Part shown: one piece after another, positions 32,998 through 43,716 of the stretch | How the letters are laid out: each line of letters starts with the position of its first letter | Numbering within the stretch: position 1 is the stretch's first letter | From: Kutzneria viridogrisea | GTDB taxonomy: Bacteria > Actinomycetota > Actinomycetes > Mycobacteriales > Pseudonocardiaceae | Assembly: GCA_014138725.1 (NCBI GenBank) | Contig: JACJID010000001.1 | Span: forward strand, 620,001-684,000 | DNA: 64,000 nucleotides | Direction of reading: 5' to 3' | Notes under the pieces: model-generated | The model's database searches: none | Told to the model about the DNA's origin: nothing | Seen by the model: the letters and a program-made list of their open reading frames with translations, nothing else | Position numbers and translations under genes: made by a program

Positions 32998-33585
32998 GTG
33001 GTCGAGCAGCACGAGACCGCCCGTCGTCGCGGGCGCGGGGGACGAGAGCGCATCCTGGCCGCGGCCACGGCGCTGTTCGAGGCGCAGGGGATCACCGCCA
33101 CGGGCATGGAGCAGGTGGCGGGCCGGGCCCCGGTGTCCAAACGCACCCTCTACCAGCACTTCCCCACCAAGGATCAACTGGTGGTGGCCTACCTGCGCCA
33201 CCTCACCGAGACTGGACGCACGATCGACAGCGCGCTGGACCGGCAGGATCTACCCCTCAGGCAACGTCTCCTGGAACTGTTCACCGTGCCCGACCCCGGT
33301 GCCGGGCCCATCCGGGGCTGCCCGTTCGTCGATGCCGCCGCCGAGTTCCCGGACCCGGACAGCCCGGTGCACGCCTACACCCGCCAGGAGAAGCAGCGCT
33401 TCGCCCAGCGCGTCGTCGATCTGGTGCGCCAACTCGGTGCGGCACACCCCGAGGTCCTCGGTGAGCAGCTCGCGATCCTCGCCGACGGAGTCGCCAGCAG
33501 ATCGATGGTGCTCAACGACCCCGCGTGCGGTGATCACGCCCGAGCGGCCGCGGAGGCCTTGCTCGACGCCAGCATCGCCTCCTGA
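32998..33585 (+). CDS. TetR-family transcriptional repressor
   Basis: 195 aa. The N-terminal helix-turn-helix is typical: RERILAAATALFEAQGIT, then MEQVAGRAPVSKRTLYQHFP, TKDQLVVAYL. The C-terminal ligand-binding helices resemble the TetR class next to reductases (RGCPFVDAAAEFPDPDSPVH, a segment common in this class). The GTG at 32998 is used because the TATACT box ends 6 nt before it, which implies a leaderless mRNA; an in-frame GTG at 32980 would lie inside the operator. It represses the divergent nitroreductase and itself, by position. Confidence 0.88.
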   Translation: MVEQHETARRRGRGGRERILAAATALFEAQGITATGMEQVAGRAPVSKRTLYQHFPTKDQLVVAYLRHLTETGRTIDSALDRQDLPLRQRLLELFTVPDPGAGPIRGCPFVDAAAEFPDPDSPVHAYTRQEKQRFAQRVVDLVRQLGAAHPEVLGEQLAILADGVASRSMVLNDPACGDHARAAAEALLDASIAS

Positions 33586-33605
33586 TCGCCAGGCGGGATG
33601 TCCGT

Positions 33606-34724
33606 TTAGCGCTCGACCTCGCCCCGGATGAACCGCTCCACGGCCTGGTGTGCCTCGGCGTCGGAGTACTGCTCGGGCGGGGACTTCATGAAGTAGGAGG
33701 ACGCGGACAGGATCGGGCCACCGATACCCCGGTCCAGGGCGATCTTCGCGGCGCGGATCGCGTCGATGATGATGCCCGCGGAGTTGGGGGAGTCCCAGAC
33801 CTCCAGCTTGTACTCCAGGTTCAGCGGCACGTCCCCGAACGCGCGGCCCTCCAGCCGGACATAGGCCCACTTGCGGTCATCCAGCCACGCCACATAGTCC
33901 GAGGGCCCGATGTGCACGTTGCGGGCGCCCAGGTCCCGGTCCACCTGGGAGGTCACCGACTGGGTCTTGGAGATCTTCTTGGACTCCAACCGGTCGCGCT
34001 CGAGCATGTTCTTGAAGTCCATGTTGCCGCCCACGTTGAGCTGCATGGTGCGGTCCAGCAGCACCCCGCGGTCCTCGAACAGCTTGGCCAGCACCCGGTG
34101 GGTGATCGTGGCACCGACCTGGGACTTGATGTCATCCCCCACGATGGGCACCCCGGCCTGCGTGAACTTGGCCGCCCATGCGGGGTCGGAGGCGATGAAC
34201 ACCGGCAGGGCGTTGACGAAGGCCACCTTGGCCTCCAGGGCGCACTGGGCGTAGAACCGGTCAGCGTCCTCCGAGCCCACCGGCAGGTAGGACACCAGCA
34301 CCTCGGCCCCGGTCTCGCGCAGTACCCGCACCACCTCGACCGGGTCCTCGTCGGACTCCTCGATCGTCTCGCGGTAGTAGCGGCCCAGCCCGTCCAGGGT
34401 GTGCCCGCGCCGCACCGGCACGCCCAGCGGGGGCACGTCGGCGATGGTCACGGTGTTGTTCTCGCTGGCCACGATCGCCTCGGACAGGTCCCGGCCGACC
34501 TTCTTGGCGTCCACGTCGAACGCGGCGACGAACTCGATGTCTCGCACGTGGTAGTCACCGAACTGGACGTGCATCAGCCCGGGCACCCTGCTACCGGGCT
34601 CGGCGTCACGGTAGTAGTGCACGCCCTGCACCAGGGACGCCGCACAGTTGCCCACGCCGACAACAGCCACCCGCATACCCCGGTGGCGCCCGCGTACTTC
34701 TGGTTCCGTTCGTTGGTTTGTCAT
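33606..34724 (-). CDS. ino1: Inositol-3-phosphate synthase (Ino1)
   Basis: 372 aa. Converts glucose 6-phosphate to myo-inositol 3-phosphate with bound NAD. The NAD motif GVGNCAASL is at 23-31; the family core is intact: [63 protein letters not shown], and the C-terminal [20 protein letters not shown]. Length is that of bacterial Ino1. It is the last gene of an operon and its ATG overlaps the exporter stop by 4 nt (ATGA). Housekeeping ino1 genes in actinobacteria usually sit beside a PadR regulator; here the neighbours are ligases and an exporter, so it may be a pathway-specific copy. Confidence 0.95.
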   Translation of the reverse strand: MTNQRTEPEVRGRHRGMRVAVVGVGNCAASLVQGVHYYRDAEPGSRVPGLMHVQFGDYHVRDIEFVAAFDVDAKKVGRDLSEAIVASENNTVTIADVPPLGVPVRRGHTLDGLGRYYRETIEESDEDPVEVVRVLRETGAEVLVSYLPVGSEDADRFYAQCALEAKVAFVNALPVFIASDPAWAAKFTQAGVPIVGDDIKSQVGATITHRVLAKLFEDRGVLLDRTMQLNVGGNMDFKNMLERDRLESKKISKTQSVTSQVDRDLGARNVHIGPSDYVAWLDDRKWAYVRLEGRAFGDVPLNLEYKLEVWDSPNSAGIIIDAIRAAKIALDRGIGGPILSASSYFMKSPPEQYSDAEAHQAVERFIRGEVER

Positions 34725-36646
34725 GTGGTCCGCACCCTGCCTTCCCGGTGAGCACTGGCGTGATCACCCAGATCCAGCTCGACCGGTTCGGTCGCGTAGC
34801 GGTTCTGCTCGGCGAGCATTCGCGCGAAGACACCACCGCGGGCCTTCAGTTGCTGGTAGCTGCCCTGTTCGACGATCCGGCCCGCCTGGAGCACGGCGAT
34901 CTCGTCCACGTGGCCGAGCAGGCTGAGCCGATGCGAGATCATGATCACCGTGCGGCCCTCGGCCAGGCACTCCACCGCGCGCATCACCTCGACCTCCGCC
35001 TCGACGTCCAGGCTCGCGGTCGGCTCGTCGAGGATGAGCACGGGTGCGTCGCGCAGGATGGCCCGCGCGATCGCCATGCGTTGCCGCTGCCCGCTGGAGA
35101 AGTTCCTGCCGCCCTCGTGTACCACGGTGTCGTACCCGCCGGGCAGCCGGTTGATCGTGTCGTGCACGCAGGCCTGCCGCGCCGCGGTCTCGATCTGCTC
35201 CTGGCTGGCCCCCGGCCTGCCGAGCAGCAGGTTGTCCCGCACAGTGCCCTCGAACAGCACCGAGTCCTGTAGGACCATCGCGATGTTGCCGCGCAGGACG
35301 TCCAGTGGGTACTCACGGGTGTCGAGTCCGTCGATGGTGACCGCGCCGTGCCAGGGGTCGTGCAGCCGCGGCAGCAGCTTGACCATCGTGGACTTGCCGC
35401 CCCCGGACAGGCCGACCAACGCCAGTCGGCTGCCCGCCCGCACCGTGAGGTCGACCCCGCGCAGCACGGGAAGATCGCCCTGGCGGTACCCGAACACCAC
35501 TCCGCGGAAGGCCACCTCCCCGTGGAGCCTGACCGGCGAGGAGCGCCCGTGCTCGCCGGGCCGCTGCTCGCAGGGCTGTTCGAGGATCTCCCGCACGCGT
35601 CCGACGGCGGCGGAGGCTGTGGACACCAGCAGCATCAGCTTGGCCAGATCGCGCATGGGCTGGTAGAGCAGTTTGGAGTAGGCCAGGAACACCGTCAGCG
35701 TCCCCACGGTGAGACTGCCCGCCGGGATCGTCAGGAACCACAGGCCGAACTCGTGCCCGTGGCCCGCCGCGATCCACGCGCCGATGGTGACGATCACCGT
35801 GTTGCTCAGGGTGAGCAGGACGATGACCAGCGGCCCGAACTCCGCCTGCCGCCGTCCCGCCCGCAATCCCGGTCGGCGCTGTGCCTCGACGCGGTCGGCG
35901 AACTTCCCCGAGGCCCAGCGCTGCGCGGTGAACACCTTCACCTCGGTGATCGCGCCGATCGTCGCCGCGGCCGCCTCGGCGACCCGTCCCGCGGCGCGGG
36001 CGACCTGCTTGGAGGCCCGCTTCGTCCAGCGCGTGTAGCAGGCGACGATCAGGAACAGCGGCGGCACCACGCACATCGACAGCACGGTGAACTGCCAACT
36101 GATCACCAGCATGACGGCGAGCACCCCGAGCAGGGTCAGCACCCCGGACAACAGGTCCACCAGGCCGTCGGTGACCAGCTTGCCGATGTCGGAGATGTTG
36201 CCGCTGACCCGTTGCGTGAGCTCGCCGACCCGCTGACCGCTGTGCCAGGCCAGTGGGACGTGTTGCAGGTGGTCGAACACGCGGTTGCGCAGCCCGGCCT
36301 CCAGGTCCTGCCCGACGCTGGTGGCCACCGACAGCCGGACGAACGTCACGAGGGCCTCGATCAGACCGAGCGCGAGCAGCACCAGACCCGAGGCCAGCAG
36401 GACGCCGAACTGGGTGTGCCCGCCCGTGCCGGGCGGTCGGGTGCCGGGGGCGAGGCTGTCGCAGGCGGTGATCAGCGGTTCGAGCAGGGGCAGGCCGGGA
36501 TCGCGATCATTGACGATCTTGTCGAGTATCCACTTGAGCGGGAACGCCGCGAACACGGTGCCCGCGACCCCGAGCAAGGTCAACCCGATCGCGGCCGTCA
36601 CCAGCAGTCGGCGCCCGTGCAGCTGCTGGTAGAGGAAACCGATCAC
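34721..36646 (-). CDS. ABC exporter, fused membrane and ATPase domains
   Basis: 641 aa. Six membrane segments (~1-320, e.g. [20 protein letters not shown] and [18 protein letters not shown]) are fused to one nucleotide-binding domain: Walker [16 protein letters not shown]-loop AMVLQD, signature [16 protein letters not shown] (LSGGQ changed to FSSGQ), Walker [11 protein letters not shown] and H-loop IMISHRLS. It works as a homodimer. Start is GTG at 36646, which overlaps the upstream stop (GTGA); the frame is open upstream but lies inside that gene. The operon context makes it the exporter of the product made by the ATP-grasp enzymes. Confidence 0.9.
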   Translation of the reverse strand: MIGFLYQQLHGRRLLVTAAIGLTLLGVAGTVFAAFPLKWILDKIVNDRDPGLPLLEPLITACDSLAPGTRPPGTGGHTQFGVLLASGLVLLALGLIEALVTFVRLSVATSVGQDLEAGLRNRVFDHLQHVPLAWHSGQRVGELTQRVSGNISDIGKLVTDGLVDLLSGVLTLLGVLAVMLVISWQFTVLSMCVVPPLFLIVACYTRWTKRASKQVARAAGRVAEAAAATIGAITEVKVFTAQRWASGKFADRVEAQRRPGLRAGRRQAEFGPLVIVLLTLSNTVIVTIGAWIAAGHGHEFGLWFLTIPAGSLTVGTLTVFLAYSKLLYQPMRDLAKLMLLVSTASAAVGRVREILEQPCEQRPGEHGRSSPVRLHGEVAFRGVVFGYRQGDLPVLRGVDLTVRAGSRLALVGLSGGGKSTMVKLLPRLHDPWHGAVTIDGLDTREYPLDVLRGNIAMVLQDSVLFEGTVRDNLLLGRPGASQEQIETAARQACVHDTINRLPGGYDTVVHEGGRNFSSGQRQRMAIARAILRDAPVLILDEPTASLDVEAEVEVMRAVECLAEGRTVIMISHRLSLLGHVDEIAVLQAGRIVEQGSYQQLKARGGVFARMLAEQNRYATEPVELDLGDHASAHREGRVRTT

Positions 36647-38775
36647 ACTCCACCCGCCTTCCCGTCGTGCGCCTGCCGCAGGCAGTCCTCGACAGCGGCG
36701 AGCGCCGCCCGCGCCGCGGCGGGCCGAGGACTGCTCAGACGGCGAGCCCGCCGCGAGGCGATCTTGAGCAACACGGCCGCCTCGAACAGGCTGGCGCGCC
36801 GACGCAGACCGTCGCCGACTGCCGACACCTGGTTGAGGTAGGTGTCGAGGAACGCCTGGCGGGCCGATTCCGACCACGCCTCGTGCTGATGGCGTGCACT
36901 GCTGTGCGGGTGCAGGTAGGCCAGGAAGTAGCCGAGGTCGAGTGCCGGGTCACCCACGCATGCGGAGTCGAAGTCGATCACGATCGGCCGCGTCGGCCCG
37001 CGAAAGACCACCTGACTCGGTTTGAACGAGCCGTGCACCAGCCCCCGGTGGGCGGGGATGGCGCTGGACAGGCCCGAGACCAGCGGTGCCAGCAGCCCCG
37101 CCAGGTCACCGGCGACCTCGGGAACGTGACCGGCGAGCGCCCGCGCCCACTCACGTGCGCGCCCGGCGAAACGAGGGCCCGAGGCCACCTCGAGCAGTGC
37201 TGCCGGCGGCGTGCTCAGGTGCAACCGGGACAACACCTCAGCGCAGGCGATCGCCGATTCCGCCGAGCCACCAGGGCCGCCCGCGTCACCGGCCGCCTCA
37301 CTGAGCACCAGGTTGAGCTCGCGCACCACCGCCAGCGGCCGCGCCACGAACGGAACAGGCGAGCCCCACAGGGACCTCGCGATCCGGTGCGCGGTGACGG
37401 CCTTGTCGGTGTCGCGGTAGACCTTGCCGAAGAAGACCAGTTCCCGACCGGCGCCGACCCGGACCTGGTAGCGGATGACGCAGCGCGATCCCGGCTTGTA
37501 CCGCACCGGCGTCGCTCGCACCGATTCCACGTGTGCGCTGGGATCGGCCAGCACGAGCCGGGCCGCCGCGGTCAACTGGCCGCGGAGCCGGTCGTCCGGT
37601 GCGAGTGCGGTGCGCAGACCGGGAAGCGCCCGGTCGTGGGGGAACTGCTGCACGGACAGGCCGATCCGGGCAACCGCGACGGCGGCGGGCCAGGCGCCGC
37701 TCAGGTCGGGCAGGCACACGTCGGCGAGCAGCGCGGCGGTCCGCGGCGTGGACACGGCCCGCTCGGGCAGTGACGCGGAGATCAGCCGCCCAGCCGGGAG
37801 TGCCATGTAGCTGACCGTCAGTCCCTGCTCCGGCTTGCGGCGCAGCCGGGTCACCCGAAGCCGAGCACTCCCGTCGTGGGCCGCGACCAGGTCGCCGACC
37901 ACGCGGTGCAGGGCAGGCAGGACCTCCGCCGCCACACCGGCGCTCGGCGCTCGCAGAGTGGCCGTCTCGCGATCAGGCCGCCGACCGCGTTCGGCCGCGA
38001 TGTGCCCGACCAGCGCGGCCAGTGCCTCGGGCACACCGGGCACGCCCCGGCAGCCGGGGAAGGCGTTGACGTCCACCACCACCGGACCACGATCGGTGAG
38101 CAGTACGTCCACCCCGTACACCTCGAGCCGAAGTGCCTTGCCGACCGCGCGGGCCATCGCGCGCAACTCCGGCTGCTGTTCGGCGTCAGTCGTGGGGCAG
38201 GGCGCGCCGACGATGTCGGTGGTGAGCGGAGTCCGGCGCTGTGCAAGGAAAACCTCGTCTCCGACCACCCACAGCTTGTGGTCCCAGCCGTCGTTCGCGA
38301 GGAAGGGCTGCACCACGACCGGTTCGTGCGCCCAGAGTGCCGCCACGGACCGCAGCTGGCACAGGTCGTCCACTTTGGACACGAGGTCACCGCGTCGGCT
38401 CCGGGTGCTCTTGACGATCAGGGGGAACACCGCGGGGCCTGTGGCGAGGTCAAGGAGTTCGGACAGCCGGGCAACCGCGCGGGTGGGCGCGAAGGGTAGC
38501 CCCGCCGCGGCGACGCACTCGGCCATGCGGGCCCGGTGCTGGCAGATCGCGGTGGCCACGGGATCGTTGACCACCACCGCGCCGCGTCGGCGCAGGGCGT
38601 GTCCGAGCGCCACGGCACGCGCCGAGCGAGACTTGAGTAGGTAGAGGTCGGCGAGCGTGGCGGGGGCACCGTGCTGGGGGTCGAGCAGTTCCACGCTGTG
38701 CTCGGAGTACAGCAGCGCGGTCACGGCCGCCAGCGTGGGATGGCCGGGCGTGTCGGTGAGCACGCAGACGTGCAT
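36643..38775 (-). CDS. ATP-grasp ligase fused to a phosphotransferase-like domain
   Basis: 710 aa. Residues ~1-270 are a RimK-type ATP-grasp ligase: lid and ATP segments VFPLIVKSTRSRRGDLVSKV and VVVQPFLANDGWDHKLWVVG, metal site EVYGVDVLLTDRGPVVVDVNAFPG. Residues ~390-700 resemble aminoglycoside phosphotransferase/CHK kinases: KPGSRCVIRYQVR, HRGLVHGSFKPSQVVF, and IDFDSACVGDPALDLGYFLA. In that domain the catalytic HGDxxxxN is HGSFKPSQ: the base Asp is Ser and the metal Asn is Gln, while the later DFD is kept, so kinase activity is doubtful. It starts 1 nt after the upstream ATP-grasp gene. Confidence 0.85.
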   Translation of the reverse strand: MHVCVLTDTPGHPTLAAVTALLYSEHSVELLDPQHGAPATLADLYLLKSRSARAVALGHALRRRGAVVVNDPVATAICQHRARMAECVAAAGLPFAPTRAVARLSELLDLATGPAVFPLIVKSTRSRRGDLVSKVDDLCQLRSVAALWAHEPVVVQPFLANDGWDHKLWVVGDEVFLAQRRTPLTTDIVGAPCPTTDAEQQPELRAMARAVGKALRLEVYGVDVLLTDRGPVVVDVNAFPGCRGVPGVPEALAALVGHIAAERGRRPDRETATLRAPSAGVAAEVLPALHRVVGDLVAAHDGSARLRVTRLRRKPEQGLTVSYMALPAGRLISASLPERAVSTPRTAALLADVCLPDLSGAWPAAVAVARIGLSVQQFPHDRALPGLRTALAPDDRLRGQLTAAARLVLADPSAHVESVRATPVRYKPGSRCVIRYQVRVGAGRELVFFGKVYRDTDKAVTAHRIARSLWGSPVPFVARPLAVVRELNLVLSEAAGDAGGPGGSAESAIACAEVLSRLHLSTPPAALLEVASGPRFAGRAREWARALAGHVPEVAGDLAGLLAPLVSGLSSAIPAHRGLVHGSFKPSQVVFRGPTRPIVIDFDSACVGDPALDLGYFLAYLHPHSSARHQHEAWSESARQAFLDTYLNQVSAVGDGLRRRASLFEAAVLLKIASRRARRLSSPRPAAARAALAAVEDCLRQAHDGKAGGV

Positions 38776-38776
38776 G

Positions 38777-39652
38777 TCAGATCGCTGTCCCGGCGTGCGC
38801 TGGACGTCGGGACACGCTCGGCGGTTGCTCTCGCCCCCGCGAGCGGTCGGCGGCGAGCCGGAGGATGCTGCGCGACACGCGTGCCACCGCGTTGGGTACG
38901 CAGCGGAAACTGGGGAAGTCGTTGACGTCCACCACCATCCAGCCGTCCGGGCCTTCGAGGAGATCGACTCCGTACAGGTCGAGCCCGAACGCCTTGCCCA
39001 CCTTGATGACCAACTCGGCGACCCCGGGAGGCACGGTGATCAGCTGGTTGCGCACGTGTACTTCCGGGTGCAGCGGGGAACGCTGGACAGTCGCGTACAG
39101 GTTCTCGCCTGCCGCGTACACCTTGATGTCCGTACCCGGGTTGGCGATGTAGGGCTGGGCCAGCAGGAAGCCCTCACCGGACACCCTGCCCCGCACCTCG
39201 GCGAGCTCGGTGTGGTCGCGGACGAGGTGGACCGAGCGGCAGCAACTGCCGTTGGCCGGCTTGACCACCAGCGGGTAGTGCTCGGCCGGGATCGCGGCCA
39301 GCAGGTCCGGGGTGGCCGCGAAGTAGGTCAACGGGAAGGGCAGGTCGTGGCGCCTGGCCACCGCGGCGGCCACCGCCTTGTCCCGCACCTTGCGGATCGC
39401 CGAGACCTTGTTGATCGTCCTGCGCCCAGCGACGGCCGCTGCCTCCAGAAGACTCAGGCCGGGACCACCGGAGACCGTCTTGAGCACCCAGGCGTCGTGC
39501 CGGGACTCCCGCAGCAGTTCCGTGATGCGCGTCGCCGACCGCTCCGGTTCGAGGACGTCGACCTCGTGCCCCCACTGGCTGATCTGCCTGGCCACCTCGA
39601 TCGGCATGCTCTCGTTTCGATAGCAATTCTCCACGATGAAACACATCTTCAC
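38777..39652 (-). CDS. ATP-grasp (RimK-like) ligase
   Basis: 291 aa. ATP-grasp enzymes join a carboxylate to an amine or thiol via acyl phosphate. N-terminal domain MCFIVENCYRNESMPIEVAR; ATP-binding TINKVSAIRKVRDKAVAAAV and YPLVVKPANGSCCRSVHLV; metal-binding DLYGVDLLEGPDGWMVVDVN and DFPSFRCVP. It resembles the N-terminal half of the next gene, so the operon has two ligases of one family. GTG at 39652 (ATG two codons on) opens the operon; no strong ribosome-binding site. Substrates unknown. Confidence 0.88.
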   Translation of the reverse strand: MKMCFIVENCYRNESMPIEVARQISQWGHEVDVLEPERSATRITELLRESRHDAWVLKTVSGGPGLSLLEAAAVAGRRTINKVSAIRKVRDKAVAAAVARRHDLPFPLTYFAATPDLLAAIPAEHYPLVVKPANGSCCRSVHLVRDHTELAEVRGRVSGEGFLLAQPYIANPGTDIKVYAAGENLYATVQRSPLHPEVHVRNQLITVPPGVAELVIKVGKAFGLDLYGVDLLEGPDGWMVVDVNDFPSFRCVPNAVARVSRSILRLAADRSRGREQPPSVSRRPAHAGTAI

Positions 39653-40045
39653 TCGCGTTCACCCCATCCTGGCCGTCACGAGGGAATTGGGTGGTGAAGT
39701 CGAACCAGGAACGAGGCCCCGAAGGCGCTCGCACCCGCCTCAGCAAGTTGAACGGAAAGTTAACCGCCGATGAATAATAGGGGGATCGCCAGGCTGTTTC
39801 CATCAAGATGTCGGCGAGAAATCGACAGTGGCGCGGGGCTGCCAGTCGATTCGTTGGGCAGGTCCACATTGCTCGCGCTTAATGCGATTGCATCACCCGT
39901 CTGGCCGATCAATTTCTACATAGTTGTAGAGGATATGCGTGACGGAACCGGCACGCCGCGGTCCACGGCCCGGCCCAGGCGGAGTTGGGCCAGGTGCTCG
40001 CCGAGCTCGATCGACTGCGTGGGGCGGCCCCCTCGGAAGGACCGA
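39653..40045. other. Intergenic control region of the ligase/exporter/Ino1 operon
   Basis: 393 bp, more AT-rich than the surroundings at 39750-39790 and 39880-39935. TATTAT on the minus strand (39779-39774) could be a -10 for the operon. A palindrome TCTACA-TAGT-TGTAGA lies at 39915-39930. No gene is seen. Confidence 0.45.
39915..39930. promoter_or_regulatory. 16-bp palindrome upstream of the ATP-grasp operon
   Basis: TCTACA (39915-39920) and TGTAGA (39925-39930) around TAGT, in an AT-rich patch about 265 bp upstream of the first ligase. Possible regulator site; no cognate gene adjacent. Confidence 0.3.
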
Positions 40046-40621
40046 TCACAGCCCTGGCGGGGGCGCGACGTCCACGACCACGTCGAAGCCGCCCTCCGCC
40101 TCGGGCCCCGCGGAATCGTGGTGTGGCTCGCCGAAGTCCACGCCGGGGGCCAGGTGCGTCGCACCGCCGCCCGGTCCCTCGGGTGACAGCTTCTGCGCAG
40201 TCGGCGCCAACACCGGAGCCGGGTCGCTCTCCGGGGTGGAAGGCACTCCAACCAGGCCTTCCGGCGAGATCCCGTAGGTGCTCAGGTCCGTGCCGCCGTG
40301 CACATCGGCGTCCGGCGCGGTCCTGCCGTGCGGCTCGATCCGGAAGTCCGCGGCGGTCACCGGGGTGCCCGCGGGGTGGACCGGAGTCGGGCCTGGCGTG
40401 AGCGGCGGACTCGGGTGGGGGACACCCGCGTCACGGGTTGCGTGGTGCTCGGGGCTGAGGTCGTGATCACGGGTGACGTGGTGGACAGGTCCCTTGTCGT
40501 GACCGGCGATGTCCTTGTGGTGCGGAACAAAATCGTGTCCCGGCAACGGGACCTCGGGGCGGATCTCGTGCACCGGGTGCTTGTGGAAGTCGGCGCCGGG
40601 CGGGGACTTCGGATCGGCCAT
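40046..40621 (-). CDS. Pro/His-rich low-complexity protein, unknown
   Basis: 191 aa, ATG with AGAGAGGA upstream. Composition is dominated by Pro, His, Asp and Gly (DFHKHPVHEIRPEVPLPGHD, PHHKDIAGHDKGPVHHV). There is no signal peptide, membrane helix or known domain; the many His could bind metal. It begins 15 nt after the TPR/bPH2 membrane protein and is co-transcribed with it. It may be a disordered partner of that protein. The open frame is long for chance and has a good start, but function is unknown. Confidence 0.55.
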   Translation of the reverse strand: MADPKSPPGADFHKHPVHEIRPEVPLPGHDFVPHHKDIAGHDKGPVHHVTRDHDLSPEHHATRDAGVPHPSPPLTPGPTPVHPAGTPVTAADFRIEPHGRTAPDADVHGGTDLSTYGISPEGLVGVPSTPESDPAPVLAPTAQKLSPEGPGGGATHLAPGVDFGEPHHDSAGPEAEGGFDVVVDVAPPPGL

Positions 40622-40636
40622 GGTGTCCGTCCTCTC

Positions 40637-41593
40637 TCAGGTCCAGGGGCCCCGGATCGGCAGCCGCTCAGGCGGGATGCGGGACTCCAGGTAGGAGCGC
40701 ACCTCGTCGACCCGCTGGGGCGATCCGAACCCGCGCAGCTGCACGGTTGCCGTGGTCGAGGCGGTGTTGTTGTAGCTGACCACCAGCGAGGCCGTGTGGG
40801 TCAGGTAGTTGCTCAGCCTGCGCAGGTAGGTGGGCGGCTCGGTGATCTGGTAGTACCAGACGAACTGCCGGGTGCGGCGCAGGATCCCGGAGCTGACGTC
40901 CATGCCGTACTCGTAGATCTCGGCGGTGTACATCCGGGCCCTCAGCGCCAGCGAAAGCAGCGCGAGTACCAGGTAGCCCACTAGCAGCCAGTTGACCAGC
41001 GCCAACAGGGTCACCGTGCTGTACCCGGTGTAGATGTAGATGATGCGGTTGACGGAGAAGGTGGGCCGCGACAGCCCCTGCGCGAGCAGGATCAGCACCA
41101 CCGCGGTGGCGGACCGCAGCGGCAGGATGTGCCGGGCCTTGAGCCTCAGGGACATGACCAGTTGGCCGCGGCTGGCCACGTGCGAACTCTCGATCAGTCG
41201 GCGCACCGGCGGTGGGCCGGAAGGCGGCTGCGGGACCGACCCGCCGAGTGCGGCCTCGCAGCGCCGCAGGCGGTCCGCGGTGTCCCGCAGATCCGTCACG
41301 GCCAGCACCTGCCGGAACGCCGCGGCGGCCTGCTCGTACTGCTCCTCGTCCTGGAGCAGGCACCCCAACTGGTAGGCGGCCTCGTAGTGCTGCGGGTGGT
41401 CGGCGAGCACCTGCCTGAGCTGCGCCTGCGCGTCCGGCGTCTCCCCGAGGTCGATCAGGCAGATCGCCAGCGCGTAGCGGGCACCGAGGTCACCGGGCTG
41501 TTCCGCCAACAGGTCGAGCAGCACCGCACGTGCCTGCGCGGTGCGCCCGTCCCGGTGCAGTGCCTTGGCCTGCTCGTACCGCGAATCCGCCAT
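40637..41593 (-). CDS. TPR protein with two membrane helices and bPH2-like domain
   Basis: 318 aa. Residues ~1-110 hold about three TPR units (YEQAKALHRDGRTAQARAVL, ARYALAICLIDLGETPDAQA, YEAAYQLGCLLQDEEQYEQA). Two membrane segments follow (~150-170 ILPLRSATAVVLILLAQGL and ~185-215 TLLALVNWLLVGYLVLALLS), then a bacterial PH-like (YdbT/bPH2) domain ending with EYGMDVSSGILRRTRQFVWY, ITEPPTYLRRLS and LRGFGSPQRVDEVRSYLES. GGAGGAGAGG precedes the ATG at 41593. Likely a membrane scaffold; partner unknown. Confidence 0.75.
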   Translation of the reverse strand: MADSRYEQAKALHRDGRTAQARAVLLDLLAEQPGDLGARYALAICLIDLGETPDAQAQLRQVLADHPQHYEAAYQLGCLLQDEEQYEQAAAAFRQVLAVTDLRDTADRLRRCEAALGGSVPQPPSGPPPVRRLIESSHVASRGQLVMSLRLKARHILPLRSATAVVLILLAQGLSRPTFSVNRIIYIYTGYSTVTLLALVNWLLVGYLVLALLSLALRARMYTAEIYEYGMDVSSGILRRTRQFVWYYQITEPPTYLRRLSNYLTHTASLVVSYNNTASTTATVQLRGFGSPQRVDEVRSYLESRIPPERLPIRGPWT

Positions 41594-41787
41594 CCGGCCT
41601 CTCCTCCGCGCTGCTGGGCGTCCCCAGCCGCACATCGCTCGCCGGTCCCGGATCGCAGCGCCCTGGCCGGTCAGATCACCCGTACAGGGCAAGGAACTCC
41701 GCCAGTTCGCCCACTCGACCAGTGGTACGACGAGCGCGTTGGAACGGCCGTACGCCCGGCATTCCCAAGAGCCATCGTCGATCCCTG

Positions 41788-43113
<1,326 letters not shown>

Positions 43114-43716
43114 TCACAGCCAGTCGTGTTCGCGGGCGTAGCGGGCGGCTTCGTGGCGGGTGCGGGTCTGGGTCTTCTGCATCGCGTTCGACAGGTAGTT
43201 GCGGACCGTTCCCTCCGCGAGGTGCAGTTGGCCGGCGATGTCGGCGACCGAGAAGCCCTCGCGGGTGGCGCGCAGGACGTCGATCTCACGGTCGGTGAGG
43301 GGGCAGTCGTCGACGACGGCGAGGACGGAGACGTCCGGGTCGATCCAGCGCTTGCCCGCGTGCAGGGTCTTGATCACCGAGGTGATGTGCGCCGGTTCGG
43401 CCGACTTGCTGACGAAACCCTGGACGCCGAGCTTGAGCGCCTTGCGCAGCACACCGGGGCGGGCGTGCCGGGTCAGCATGAGGATCACCTGCTCCGGACG
43501 CGCGCGCCGGATCTCCGCGACCGCGCCGAGACCATCGACGTTCGGCATCTCCAGATCGATCACGAGCACGTCGGGGCGGTGCCGCAGCGTGGCCGCTACC
43601 GCGGCGGCACCGTCCTCGGCTTCGGCGAGCACGGTGATCTCGCCCTCGAGGGGCAGCAGCGAAGCCAGCGCTTTGCGGAGCAGGGCTTCGTCGTCGGCGA
43701 GCACCACGGTGGTCAT
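43114..43716 (-). CDS. NarL/LuxR-type response regulator (DesR-like)
   Basis: 200 aa. Receiver domain: acidic pair in VVLADDEALLRK, phosphorylated Asp in VLVIDLEMPNVDG, Thr in LMLTRHARPG and Lys in GFVSKSAEP. LuxR helix-turn-helix: LTDREIDVLRATREGFSVAD, IAGQLHLAEGTVRNYLSNAM. Its ATG overlaps the kinase stop by 4 nt (ATGA). The divergent ABC exporter/peptidase operon is the likely target, as in DesKR-type systems where the pair is next to an ABC-2 exporter. Confidence 0.92.
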   Translation of the reverse strand: MTTVVLADDEALLRKALASLLPLEGEITVLAEAEDGAAAVAATLRHRPDVLVIDLEMPNVDGLGAVAEIRRARPEQVILMLTRHARPGVLRKALKLGVQGFVSKSAEPAHITSVIKTLHAGKRWIDPDVSVLAVVDDCPLTDREIDVLRATREGFSVADIAGQLHLAEGTVRNYLSNAMQKTQTRTRHEAARYAREHDWL

